64,000 bases of DNA, from contig NC_080672.1 of assembly GCF_030247195.1 (NCBI RefSeq), positions 386,401,037 through 386,465,036 on the forward strand, read 5' to 3'. A program made the translations under genes and the position numbers. Within the stretch, counting starts at the first letter, position 1; each line of letters opens with the position of its first letter. The stretch is from Topomyia yanbarensis. Its lineage: Eukaryota > Arthropoda > Insecta > Diptera > Culicidae. A model generated the notes under the pieces. The model searched no databases. It was not told the origin of the DNA and saw nothing but the letters and a program-made list of their open reading frames with translations. This document shows positions 52,641 to 64,000 of this stretch, one piece after another.

Positions 52641-55254
52641 TGAAGAGTATTAACTGTAGAGCTTTAGTACGTGGTGTGTCAACCAGGGCCTAAAATTATC
52701 ATACCCATTCAATGAACGATGAAATTTGCTGAATTCACCTTCGTCTTTTCGCTGCCTCCTTCGTTACTAAATTCACACAAAGCGAAACAATAAAAACAAC
52801 GCCCCTTCTTCTTTCGATTCTACGGATGCGAGTAGCAGAAGTAGTGACTTTCGTTTTCCTATGACAATACGAAAATTCAATCTCGTTTTAAATTCAAATC
52901 AGTAATTTTGATTTTTATTTTAATTTTTATTAAATGAAATTATAGCAATGTGCATCATACAATGCAACTAGAACGCCGCAAACACAGGAAATACGCACAC
53001 CACTGCCCCTTCAGTCGTCCAATATTATCGCTAGCTTATTATTCTCCCAAATCGAACAACGGCAAATAAATATCGTTACTTTCCTTTTCGTTTGGCCAGC
53101 GCTATGTGCAATATCGAAGAGATTAATGTCGTTCTCAATTTCGAAGCGAAAACGAATGTGTGGAGGAAATAATGAAATTGAATTTACCCGCATGCTTTGT
53201 CGTAGGCCGCTGTCTCATTTTCGGTTTCGTAATGTTCTAGTGGTTTAGAAAGTAGCATCGCCCGCTCGTCATTTTCGTGGATTTTGGTAAACGAAAAAAA
53301 CATTTTTCGACTCTGGTGTCAACTAACCAGAATGGTTTTAAACCCGAGAGAACGCTTACTAGCCACGTTCGCTCCGAAACGTCTTTCGATCCAGTTTCAT
53401 TTGTTTGACTCGAGCATTCTCGAGAATGCATTGCCGTGACCTGGTTATCACTGAGGTATCTAAAAGTTAATTTTGCAGGTGGCAACTCAGGTGTAAACGA
53501 GAAGCACTTACTCTGCTCCTCGTGCCTTGTACACTACCTATACTCTAACACCTACTTACCTGCAGGGTTGCCAGAATCTACAGTATATTCTGATATAAGT
53601 TAAACAGTCTATTAAATAAAATATTAATCTTGAACAATATTGAACAATATCTGATGCTGCATAATCAATTTTTATTATGGGTTTGCTTCGGTTGTGCCTC
53701 GCAGGTGATAAGTGATAACTCGTATTGTGCATCACACTTATTTATATGAACCGTGTGAGAGGTGTCTGTAGTGATGTAAACAGGGAACCCAATATGCTTG
53801 GTTTACCTTTTTAAAATTCTAGCACCACATGTTCTATATAAGAAATTTAAAACTTGTTTATCAAAACTGTAGCGCTTGATTCGAGCTTTGCTTCGCTTAA
53901 ATACGAATATTTTCAGTTTTTTACCTCAGTTTTATTGGTTTTTGTTTAAATTTGTTTATTTAAGCGGTAGCTTGACCAGTGAATAGCAACGATCAAGGGG
54001 TGTTCGCTGGCACTGGGTTTAGCACCCTTTTCCATCTATCAAACAATAGATACGAAAGCAAACGAAAACAATAAATTCCCAAGGGGCGTAAGTGCAATGC
54101 ATATCTATTTAATGAACTTTTTTCAATACTCTTAATTTACACATTTACACTATTCTATTTCGCTTCTTTACTGCCTTATCCTTTACACTTCGTTCTACTT
54201 CACTTCTTTAGTGCTTAAACTTTTACACTTTATTCTAAGTTTTTCTGCCCGCCAATATATGGCTTGAACGGTTTGTCTTCAGTTTTTTGTAGATGCGTGT
54301 CTGGCAAAAGACTTTTATGGCCTCTTGTGTAGATTTTTTTCGCACATCTCCGAGAGGAACCCGATGATCGCGTGACCCACAACTGAAAACATTTCTATTA
54401 TTCTCTCGCGAACGGGCGGTCGCCACACTGAAAAAAATCGACACGATAAAACCATATGCAATTAAACATCACTTTCATGTGCGTTCTCATGTTAAAAAGA
54501 AAAAGAATTGATTTCCCTTTGGATTTCACATGAAAATCCATTAAAAAGCATTTCATATGTTGTTTCAAATTAAATTCAAACAAATTCCACGTGAATACGA
54601 CATATTTATCCACTGAATGTCCATTGCCATGCTATTGAGTCGTAAAGTATGAACTTTCCACATGACTTTCGCATGAAAAACATGTAGTGTATTTCTACAT
54701 GTAAAACAATTGATTTCACTGATTCTTCTGCCAATGAAAGCTATAAGCAAAACAAAGTGAAAATTTAGTCAATGGTATTTCTTATGATTTTGATGTGCTT
54801 TTCATACTATGTTTGCATGAATTTCGTTGAAAACCATATTTCCCACACTCGAATGTATATTCAAGAGGATATTTCATTCTTCTATTTACTAAGACAACCA
54901 GTTTATTTTTGACAAAATTCATCATGAAACTAAAAAATATCCATCCAGAACGATGTAAACGTCTTTGACGAATTTTTTTTTGTATTATTGGCCTATGAGG
55001 GGACCACTGTGCGCCGAGCTTTGGAACTAGTCCCACTGCGTAAGCGTAAATGTTGCATGGAAGTTCCAATAAGAACATATTAAACAAGATAAAAACCACT
55101 CCAGTTTCAAACAAGTAATAAAGGTAATTTATTGTTTCAATAGTTGCTAATTGCCTTTTATACGGTCCTAGAAAATACCTGAAATTACAATTTAAGTTTG
55201 ACGAGGTGGAGTGAAACCCACCCAGTGATTTTTGTTTCCGTATATCATAAGGTT
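52641..55254. other. Unassigned AT-rich sequence
   Basis: 54420-54790 is rich in CACATGAAA/TTTCATGTG phrases and may be a MITE. 54330-54420 resembles part of LTR-like repeat C (GCACATCTCCGAGAG). The minus-strand frame 54782-55306 has no recognisable motif. Confidence 0.35.
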
Positions 55255-55460
55255 CTGTCACGGTCGCCGTGAAGTATTCTCGTTTTTCATGATTACTGTA
55301 GATCACCCTGGGTTTTGTGCCATCCAGTGAAGTTCTCTGTACGAGTATTTGAACTAGAATGCTTTATTGGATCACACTTTTTGGGAAAGGTTGTTTAATG
55401 AATTCAATCGACTTGAAATCGCTACCACTACAATTTCTATTAAGAAGTTTACTACTGGGC
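55255..55460 (-). repeat. Diverged tRNA-Arg PBS and LTR-like block A
   Basis: PBS-like CGGCGACCGTGACAG (55255-55269, first base changed) followed by a block homologous to 7799-7965 (CATGATTACT, AATGCTTTATTGGATC, TTTCTATTA). Confidence 0.65.
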
Positions 55461-56440
55461 ACCATTAGGTGGATCTATACTATTATACACTCTCTAAACG
55501 AGTTTTATTAGAAAACGGCTTATATCCAACGAATTTCGTGAACCTTTGTGTTTTAAAGCTCTTTACTGTTCATTAGTACGTTCGATGCTAGAATTTGGAA
55601 ATGTCGTTTATTTTCTGTTTTTTTGTCTGCGTTGGCGTTTTCGCCCACTACCGCGACTAGTTAGATCACGTAGCGGTTATTTTCCGCTGTCACACTAAGT
55701 CCGGTCAGAAACGGCGTTCCAGGACATTGAATCGTCCTTTTTCCGACTGTCACCATAAGTAGCTGAGCGGCCAACGGTGGTCACTAATTTCCCCCTTTGT
55801 CACTAAGGGTTTTCATAGTCAAACTTCACTTTTTTCCCTTTTCGTCATTTTTATTCTACACTGGTCACCAGACCAACAACAAGCAAACATTCACTAGCTT
55901 GCTAATTCTAACCGACTACCTATTTTCGCACTCGCACGCCTGTTTCGTGTGCTAATCATTATTTACTTCCGACGATCGACTGACTGTCTCTCGCGCCGTG
56001 CGCGGGTCATAAACTACTACTAACTGAGTAAGTTCGCACGTCGCACCGTGCCAAATACAATTAACTTCTGACTCCCTAAACTAGATTCAAAAGACTTTTT
56101 AGCAACGCGGGTTTAGATCAGTTTCGTGCATCTCTGAGAGAAAAGTACGAAGTTTTTGAAAACATTTCTAATGCTCTCACTAGAACTGTCGGTCGCTAGC
56201 CGATTCAATTAAAAACAATGAACCGTTTCGCGAGGTAATGCCATGCCCCTGCTACGGTAGGGTCGCGGCGTAAACAAACAATTTTGTTATCATTAAACAT
56301 TACCTTCGCGTATACAAAGCGCAGCGTCAATGAAACTTGCTTAGCTTAAGGCTAAGTCTTTATGATGCAACTTAACTCATGAAACCGAGCATCCATGATG
56401 TTGAAAAAAATGATTGCTATTTCCTCGGGTTTGGAACTGG
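55461..56440. repeat. LTR-like repeat C, copy 2, and flanks
   Basis: 56085-56370 matches 43780-44060. 55640-55760 has two TTCCG(C/A)CTGTCAC phrases also seen just upstream of the orphan ORFs. No coding sequence. Confidence 0.55.
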
Positions 56441-59022
56441 GAAAATTAGTGCCGCTGCACAAGATTTACAGTCAAAGACCACCGTATTAGATCAGAGCTC
56501 CATTTTTTGTTTATACAAGTCACTCATTTTAACGGATCGCCACGACAAAAATGAGTTCATCCATTTCTTTAGGTTTTCTGTTCGCGCACAAGTCTAAAAT
56601 AACTGCTTTGTCTTTCGATTCGCTCTGGCTCGAGCAAGAGTACAGAGTAGAATGTCACTAGAAACCGGGACTATCTATCACTGTATTTTCTATTAAAAAG
56701 ATCACTACCGAGCACTATTAGGTGAATCTTTATTATTAGGCACTCTTTGCATCTGCCTATCCTTCAACAAACCGTTTTCAGCACGTCTTAAATTCTCGGT
56801 CTAATACGACAAAATTTACAGTCAAAGGCCACCATAAGTTAATAAATTTAATTCACTATGTAATTTTTAAAAAAACATACTTTTGGATACGTGATATTTT
56901 AAACGCAAGGCTGTTCCCTTGTTGGTTGTTTAACATAATCTGATTTATTCCATTTTAAAATCTTACGAGCTAACCTAGCTAACTTGACTTAAACTATTCT
57001 ATGTACATCAAAATGGGAGGAGTCAGTTACAATTTCAAAGTACATAATTATGTACGGGTACCGTAAAAAAGGGAAAACAAATCAATGAATAAGTATGGGT
57101 GCCTTGGTTGCTATCGGTGCTTTTGTTTGGTTACGCAAGGCTGTTTATTTGTCGTCTCTGCATAATAATGACCTAGTGAGAATGTTGTTATAACAAGTGG
57201 TGCGACCCAGAATGATTTAACTGGAATGCGCCCATCTGGTTATGCAAGTTGGATTTGAAAACGATCGTTCGAGTAATTTACGATCTGTGGGAAAATATGA
57301 GTGTGGCCTCGTTTCAAGTGACCTGACTAAAGGATATGTTAAATTTGGTTTTTATGACCTGTGACCTAAGAAGGATTCACATTGGTGCATGTAGGGATTG
57401 GTTTTGTGGGAATAATTTGTGATGCTAGAAAGTAAGTCCGTTACAATACACTTTATTCCCTTACACACTATACTTAAACTATACACGTCTAATTGACTTG
57501 AAGTTCTAACTTGGACTCACTGAGGTGTTCCTCTGCAGTGGCTTCAGTGGCTGTTGTTTATATTTGCGTCGACCGGCTTCTCAGGAAAACATCTGTTGGC
57601 TGGTACGATTATCACGAATAACATATGGCGCGTAGACAATTTTCTAGGTACAGTGTCGGCGACCAATATTCTGTTGAAATAGGGTGTGCATTAACTCGTA
57701 TTTGATCGGAGCTCTACTTTTTGTTCATGCAATTCATTCATCTTGACAGATCGTCTCGACAAAAATGAATTAATCTTCTGCTTTTCTGATCGTGCACAAG
57801 ACTAGAATAACTGCTTTGGTCGTTCGATTCGCCCGGGCTCGAGCAAGAGTGTAGAGTAGAATAAGTATCATGATCGCTGTCTTCGGTAGTTGGAAACAGA
57901 TTGATAGATATCGAATTGTTTACGATGGTAGCAAGAGCGGTGTTATAAAAGCCTTTTTGCACCACTTTTTCTACTCGAATTTCTGGAGGGAGGGTTGCTG
58001 TTGAAGAATTCAAATGCACGGGAAACAAAGACTTCAGTACCCCGCAATGGTGATGTGCACAAAAAGAAACCTCTTTTGCCTTTATTGTCGAAGATGCCTC
58101 CAAAGCAACGGGATTATCTCTACCACTGCATTTTTTATTAAAAGTTTTACTACCGGGCACTATTAGGTGGATCTATATTATTATGCACTCGCTGCATCTG
58201 CCTATCCTTCAACAAACCGTTTTCCCCACGTCTCAAATTCTCAGTCTAATGCGAAAAGATCCACATCATTTGGTCGGAGCTCCACTTTTTGTTTATGCAA
58301 TTTACTCATCTTGACAGATCGTCACGACAAAAATGAATTCATTGATTTCTTTTGCTTTTCTGATCGTGCACAAGTCTAAATTAACTGCTTTGTCCTTCGA
58401 TTCGCTCTGGCTCGGGCAAGAGTACAGAGTAGAATGAGTATCATGATCGCTGACTTTCGTAGTTGGAGACAGACTAATAGATATTGACTTACTTGCGATG
58501 ACAGCAATTGCGGTGTTATAAAATAGTTTTTTCTTTGGCACCACTGTTTCTACTCGAATTTCTGGATATTGGGTAGTACTCGGATGCATGGGAAACAGGA
58601 AATCCGGAATTCCACAATTGTGATACCTGTAGCATCGAAGCGATTGCTAAAACACGGGACTATCACTGTATTTTTTATTAAAAAAAATCCACTACCGGGC
58701 ACTATTAGGTGAATCTTTATTGTTATGCACTCTCTGCATCTGCCTATCCTTCAACTAACCATTTTCACTACGTCTTAAATCCTCAGTATAATACGACGAG
58801 ACCCACAGTCAATGGTCAGCGCATTTTGTCGGAGCTCCACTTTTTGTTTATGAAATTCACTCAACTCGATCACCACCTCAAACATAAATTTAACAATTTT
58901 TTTGTTTTTCTAATTGTGCACAAAACTAAAATACGTGCTTTTTGTCGTTCGATTCTCCCGGGCTCGAGCAAGAGTATAGAGTAGAATGAGCATCATGATA
59001 GCTGACTTCGGTAGTTGGAAAC
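56441..59022. repeat. ~560-bp repeats with ORF-like segments, plus repeats D and E
   Basis: Units share ACTACCGGGCACTATTAGGT, ATCTGCCTATCCTTCAAC and GTCGGAGCTCCACTTTTTG, with starts near 56497 (diverged), 57708, 58275 and 58829. On the minus strand two units keep related frames: 57738-58160 (140 codons) and 58302-58589 (95 codons), sharing PEIRVE.VV, FYNTA, SISI.L.PTT and SDHDT.STL. I recognise no family. Repeat E (56838-57697) is split by repeat D at 56881-57445. Confidence 0.6.
56881..57445. mobile_element. Dispersed repeat D, copy 2, inserted in repeat E
   Basis: Interrupts the sequence that is continuous at 28690-28705 (AAACATACACTTTATTCCC) and is flanked by ATAC on both sides (56877-56880 and 57446-57449), a probable 4-bp target duplication. 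The ends TTTTGGATAC and GTCCGTTACA show no TG...CA and no inverted repeats, so its class is unclear. Confidence 0.7.
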
Positions 59023-59084
59023 GATGCGACGTCGTGTGCACTGATTGTGTTTTGGATGATTACGTCGTCTCCGAATGGCCACAT
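58926..59084 (-). pseudogene. MWPF small ORF, copy 2
   Basis: The ATG at 59084 starts MWPFGDDVIIQNTISAHDVA, then fuses at ~59022 with the ~560-bp repeat and ends at 58926. It matches 37553-37726 over its first ~20 codons. The upstream region 59085-59300 recurs at 16255-16440. Confidence 0.45.
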
Positions 59085-59304
59085 CGTGCTGAGTTGCGTG
59101 TTTCGATGAAATTGCAGAAGTGTTGCAGTTCGATGGCAGCGCGCATACTTTTTATGGCCCGCCAATGCGATTGTTTGTGGTACTCCGTTTATACTGAGAA
59201 CAGCCATTTCGATTGTTTTGAAAACTCTACGATTAAGCGCTTTTCGTTTGTTCGTGGCAACATTGTGGAGGGGTGGTGCTTTACTTTGTGTCACACCACC
59301 GAAC

Positions 59305-60611
59305 ATATGCTACGTAAAGAGTTTTATTTGTGTAAGGATCTTGCAAGTGATATCCGAAGCGTTTTATAAAATTAAGCATATTACTAGCTCTATGAACAAT
59401 TGTGTTGTAATGTTCCAAAAAATTTATTTCTTTGTCTAAGATAACTCCTAAATCTCTTATTTTATCGCATTTCTGAACGATTTGATTACCTTATGTAATT
59501 GACACGGAAGTCGTGATTTGTTTTCTGCTAAAAGTTATGAGATTACATTTTTTAACATTTAATTCCAGTAAACATTTACAACACCATGTATAAAAGATTT
59601 GTGTTTCGTTGTGAAAAACATTATAGTCATTATTATTTCTAATTTCCAAAAATAGCTTCATATCATCCGCATATATAAGAATTTTAATGTTTTTTTTTAA
59701 ATAGATGTCGTTGATATATAAAATGAAAAGAAGAGGTCCTAAGTGTGAACTTTGAGGAACCCCCGAAGTAACTTTAATTATATCAGATTTAAACTCATAG
59801 AATTTTACTATTTGCTGGCGATCTGTTAAATATGACTTAATCCAATTGAGGCGTATCATCTCGATTCCCAATTTTTCAAGTTTGAAAATTAACATGGGAA
59901 TGTCCAGTTTATCGGAAGCTTTGCTGAAGTCAGTGTAAAGAGCTTCTATATGGTTTCCTTTATCCATGGCATTTAACGAGTAATCAACAAATTCTAAAAG
60001 GAACGGCCTTGAAAAACCCATGTTGTGCATTTGTTATTTTATGTTTGATTTGGCTGAAAAAGTTTTAATTTATGATGTATTCGAAAAGTTTGGGAAAGCA
60101 AGACAGAATGGCAATTCCACGATAATTGCGAATATCAGATTTTTTACCCGATTTATAAATAGGTTTTTTCCAGTCTTTTTCCAGTCTTTTGGGAAAATAC
60201 CAGATTCTGGTGACTTATTGAACAGCCAGAATAAAGGTGACGTAAGCTCAGTTGCTAAATTCTCTATGAAATCCTATGATCAGGTGGTATTCCATCAGGT
60301 CCTGAGCTTTTGGTGGCGTCTAGATCATTGAGACCAGACAAGATATCTTGAACATTAATGTGACTGACACCAACATCTCTTGAATAATCAGGAAAATAAG
60401 AAAAATATTTAAAGTCACGATCATTGTCTGAATAGTTAGAATAAGTTTCTTGAACAAATGTTGCGAAGAGGAGATTACAAATATCTTCTGAAGTTTCACC
60501 CTCTTTCCCACACAAAGACATTTTTGATGGGAAGTTGCATGAATTCAACTTAGTTTTGAGGTAATTAAAAAGTTTTTTGGACATACTTGATCTCATTTTC
60601 AATTTTTGCAT
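59305..60611 (-). pseudogene. CR1/Jockey-like RT relic
   Basis: Reading leftwards: 60264-60611 (TKLNSCNFPSKM..., TKSSGPDGIPPD, the RT entry block), a broken stretch, then 59491-60030 with ALYTDFSKASDKLD, SGVPQSSHLGPLLFILYIND and ILIYADDMKLF, so the YADD catalytic site is kept. 59305-59490 continues as the thumb region (IRDLGVILD..., FIKRF). At least two frameshifts. Similar to the 3' end at 33546-34290. Confidence 0.9.
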
Positions 60612-60865
60612 TATATACAGTTAGTGCCGAAGAATGATGCTCTTGGTGCCGTTACACTCCTAAACAAGCCGCGTGATACAATTTGTTGCAAAACTCGCAC
60701 TTCCATAAGAAACGCTCATCATTAATTGAACACGATCGAACACTGCACGACATTATGCTGACTTCACTTATCGAAAATCGCGCGCGGCTTAAATCAGTCA
60801 AATAAATACTTCAAGCGTAGCTCCGTTCAACTACGTCTACTACCGGTAGCGGTCGACTAAGAACT

Positions 60866-62881
60866 AGAGATGGTCGGGTTCGGGTTTTTAGACCCGAAAC
60901 CCGGACCCGACCCGAACCCGACGGGTTTCGGGTAAGGTTCGGGTTCTATAAATTGAAGCTTTTCGGGTTCGTGTCGGGTTCCGGGTTTTCAAAATTGAAA
61001 TTCTCGGGCTCGGGTCGGGTCCGGGTTTTTAAAATTTTGAACTTTCGGGCTCGGGTCGGGTTCGGGTTTTTCAAATTAGAAAATGTCGGGGTCGGGTCGG
61101 GTTCGGGCTTTTAACAAAACAACACAACCATTTCTTGACGCAGTCTATACACGAAACCCAGTCTCTTTTTATACTTCGTGATACGAATGGAAGACACATA
61201 TAACCGTACCAAATGGTAGCACCTTTAAATCGCTAGAATTCGTCGTATTTTCTGGTGCCCAAATATATTATTTTTTCATTCTTGTATAAAATTCTGTCTT
61301 CAGATTCGCAAACTGACTGAATTATTTTATGTTTTAAAAGAACATTCATGAGAGAGCATTCAACAATACGTGTTATTTTTCACGATAATTAGTAATAAAT
61401 CAAGTCAACAGGAATTTATCGGAAAATATTGGTTCAACTTTCTGTTTTAAAATATTAATTTCGACAGGTACTTTAAAACCGATACGTAGGCCGCGGTCAG
61501 GGTAAACGCGTAAAACTCAGCTAAAGCGTACAGCAAATAGTATCTAAAGTAAAGCGAGTAGAAATCTACGGGAAGTAGAAACAATAAAAACCAATCTATT
61601 GATCGGCTCCTGATTGCTCGTTTTGACAGTCGCGAGAAATCGAACAGTGGGTGTGGCGAGTGCACTTCATGGTAGTACTTTTTTGCTACATATTGAATAA
61701 TAATTGGCCATTAACCCTACAACGGTTTCGTGACTTTTTCTCTAAGTAAACGGTTTTGTGGGATACATTCGTACCCCAGAACTAAAATCGCTCTAATATG
61801 CCTATTTTTTTTATTAAATTTTATAATTAAATTGGATAGTTTTATTCTAAAACATACAATTTTACACAAGTTTTTCGCTTACTATGTATCGATGTTTTGC
61901 TTTTAAAACAAGATTTAATAATATTTTCGGAATTATGTAAAAATGACAAAACATTAACGTAAACGGTTTTGTGGGGTACATTTGTACCCCAAAGAAAGTT
62001 TAAGCGAGTACTGTTAAGTTGGTCAAATGCAACAAATAGGTTGTACCTGCTTTAGTGGAAGTTTAGTAACAATCAAATTGATTTATGATAAAGATTGCTT
62101 GCAGTTAAAGTAAACTGTAACCATTGACTAAAAAGGGCGTTGTAGCCCGGGGACGATTTCGCAATTCCCATATATTGAAATCACAAATTTGGTGGTACTG
62201 CTGTGGCCAATTACCATAGCTAATTTAATACATGTGATAAATCATACAAAACTGCCTTGCAGGAATGGTTTTTGATACAAACTTAGAACTTTTGGTTAAG
62301 TACGACGGGCAAGGTTGTTTGAAACTGTTACCATTAAGTTGTTTGTTTCCCCATGAGTTAACGACCGATTTATTCTACTTTCCGGTTAAGATATCGACGA
62401 TTTGTAAGTTTCTCATAACATTAAAAATTCGACGTTCAATAATAGCAATTTTTTTTTCTTTTTAAAATAATAGCAAATAAAAATGGGGATTCTATTGGCC
62501 AGTGATTCGTTTTGCCATAGGCAGATTTAACTCAACACGTATGGTGCTACTTCAGCTTCGAGTGATTCTACTTTGGTGGATTCTCCATATTAGCAAGTTA
62601 GGTTTGGATCGGGTTTCTCAAATTAAAAATTTTCGGGTCGGGTCGGGTTCGGGTTTTCAAATTTTAAAATTGTCGGGGTCGGGTCGGGTTCGGGTTTTAC
62701 AAAATTTTCATTCTCGGGTACAGGTCGGGTCCGGGTTTTCTAATTTTGAAAATTTCGGGCTCGGTTCGGGTTTTTCAAATTTTATAATTTCGGGCTCGGG
62801 TCGGGTTCGGGTTTTTCAATTTTCAAGCTCTCGGGTTCGGGTCGGGTTCGGGTTCAAAAAAATTGAAACCCGACCATCTCT
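60866..62881. mobile_element. Inverted-end element with subterminal minisatellites
   Basis: The ends are AGAGATGGTCGGGTT (60866) and its inverse (62881). Just inside, left (60880-61110) and right (62605-62860), lie ~54-bp tandem units of CGGGTCGGGTTCGGGTTTTT plus an AT-rich stretch, in the same orientation at both ends. The interior is AT-rich with no transposase. CAGAGATGG-like ends recall hAT, but I find no 8-bp target duplication. The interior includes two 35-bp direct repeats with palindromic GGGGTACA...TGTACCCC (61746-61780, 61959-61993), and a hAT-end relic at 62153. Confidence 0.7.
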
Positions 62882-63213
62882 GAGCACGCTCCTTTAGATA
62901 TGTATGTTGGCTTGACGCCGGTTTCTCCACTTTCATAATTTGGATACACTGCTTGTCTTTGGTATTGCACTCTCGTTTAGTCTTCGCAGTTTGAACTTTA
63001 CTCACTTGACTAAAAAATGTTTTTTTCAATTGTTCTCTTCTGGAATTCATTTCTTCTTGAATGAGGCTATGATATGCCTGTACATTAGATACTCTGCTTC
63101 TTCATATTACTCTGTTGTAGCTGAACTGACGGCTCGGCGAGGTCGGGTTTCGATCTCTTTCATTGCGGCACGCCATACTAATCGTAGTCCGTGAGCGGCG
63201 ATGATTATTACCA
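62882..63213. other. Spacer between two elements
   Basis: No repeat or coding feature recognised. Confidence 0.3.
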
Positions 63214-64000
63214 TTTTATTTATTTATTTTTTTAACAGATTAAGGCCGTAGTGGCCTGTGCCGTATACAAAAGATTCCTCCATTCCACTCGGTCCATGGC
63301 CGCGCGTCGCCAGCCACGCAATCTGCGAAGGGTCCGCAAATCGTCTTGCACCTGGTCGATCCATCGTGCTCGCTGCGCGCATCGTCTTCTTGTACCGGTC
63401 GGATTGCAATTGAGAACCGTTTTCACCGGGCTATTGTCCGATATTCTGGCTACGTGCCCGGCCCACCGTAGTCGTCCGATTTTCGCGGTATGACAGATGG
63501 GCGGCTCCCCCAACAGCTGATGCAACTCATGGTTCATTCGCCGTCTCCATGTGCCGTCTTCCATCTGCACTCCACCGTAGATGGAACGCAGCACTTTTCG
63601 TTCGAAGACACCAAGTGCGCGTTAGTCCTCCACGAGCATGGTCCAGGTCTCGTGCCCGTAGAGAACTACCGGTCTATCAGGAATCAGAATATATTGGCTC
63701 AAATGGCACGTTCCCCGTACATAGTCGCGAACTCTGTTCGACCGAAGTGTCTTGCGGAGGCCAAAGTAAGCACGATTTCCTGCCACGATGCGTCTACGAA
63801 TCTCTCTGCTGGTATCATTGTCGGCGGTCACCAGTGAGCCCAAGTACACGAACTCTTCAACCACCTCGATTTCGTCGCCACCGATGCAAACTCGAAGCGG
63901 GCGGTTCTCATTCTCTTCTCGTGAACCTCTTCCTATCATGTACTTTGTCTTCGACGTGTTGATGGCAAGTCCGACGCGATGATTATTACCATGCATGTAG
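63214..64000 (-). pseudogene. RTE-like non-LTR RT, 3' end, partial at window edge
   Basis: The minus-strand frame 63622-63996 reads GLAINTSKTKYM, VEEFVYLGSLVT, REIRRRIVAGNRAYFGL and LYGHETWTM; after a frameshift near 63610 it continues in 63232-63594 with LRSIYGGV, IGRLRWAGHVARISD and RWIDQVQDDLR. These are the post-catalytic blocks common to RTE-like elements. It ends at 63232, followed by a T/A-rich tail (TTTATTTATTT, 63214-63230). The catalytic part lies beyond the right edge. Confidence 0.85.

Noticed and set aside
54782..55306. 174-codon minus-strand frame
   Set aside because: Runs into the LTR-like block and PBS at its start and has no recognisable motif; likely chance or repeat read-through.

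Overview
This window looks like insect repeat-rich, probably heterochromatic DNA, most likely from a culicine mosquito (inference). The evidence is the mix of mosquito-style non-LTR retrotransposons (I/Loa-like, CR1/Jockey-like and RTE-like), Ty3/gypsy and BEL/Pao debris, Tc1 and hAT DNA transposons, many MITEs, and a densovirus-like NS1 relic. I found no intact host protein-coding gene, rRNA, full tRNA or CRISPR array. Nearly everything recognisable is a transposable element (TE), a viral relic or a satellite.

Layout. 1-4992 is the 3' part of an RNase H-bearing non-LTR retrotransposon on the minus strand (zinc-knuckle ORF1, then endonuclease-RT-RNase H ORF2), running off the left edge. 6340-7125 holds three monomers of a ~277-bp satellite. 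7262-7680 is a gypsy aspartic-protease relic. 7784-13805 is a nest of units bounded by a primer-binding-site (PBS) motif complementary to the 3' end of tRNA-Arg and a 452-bp LTR-like block. Two units form a near-identical 2014-bp tandem duplication, each carrying an uninterrupted orphan ORF of 233 codons. A longer 298-codon copy lies at 41066-41962. 14030-15182 is a hAT element with perfect inverted ends and an 8-bp target duplication. 16509-18058 is a densovirus-like NS1/NS2 overlapping gene pair. 19320-22440 is the main 277-bp satellite array. 23620-24820 holds gypsy gag and RNase H relics. 24950-31330 is a ~645-bp repeat array sharing a core block with the 277-bp satellite and carrying two solo LTRs in the same relative site.

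30234-31156 contains copies of a tiny membrane-protein ORF starting MGWF. More distant relatives lie at 44490-44618, 37553-37726 and 58926-59084, and a possible relative starting MGNKNSKK at 13039-13149. 31929-32760 is an inverted-repeat element. 32877-33526 is a BEL/Pao-like 5' end, 33546-34290 a CR1-like 3' end, and 35607-36248 a Tc1 fragment. 43-59 kb is mostly diverged LTR-like repeats, AT-rich unassigned sequence and foldback elements. 59305-60611 is another CR1/Jockey RT relic, 60866-62881 an inverted-end element with GC-rich subterminal minisatellites, and 63214-64000 the 3' end of an RTE-like element.

How it fits together. Almost every coding relic (non-LTR, gypsy, BEL, Tc1, orphan ORF, densovirus NS1, small ORFs) lies on the minus strand; the one clear exception is an RT scrap at 52368-52640. 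The satellite core is always in plus orientation. This strand bias, plus a viral relic nested among LTR debris, is what one expects of a unistrand piRNA-cluster-like locus, but no small-RNA evidence is available here, so this remains a hypothesis.
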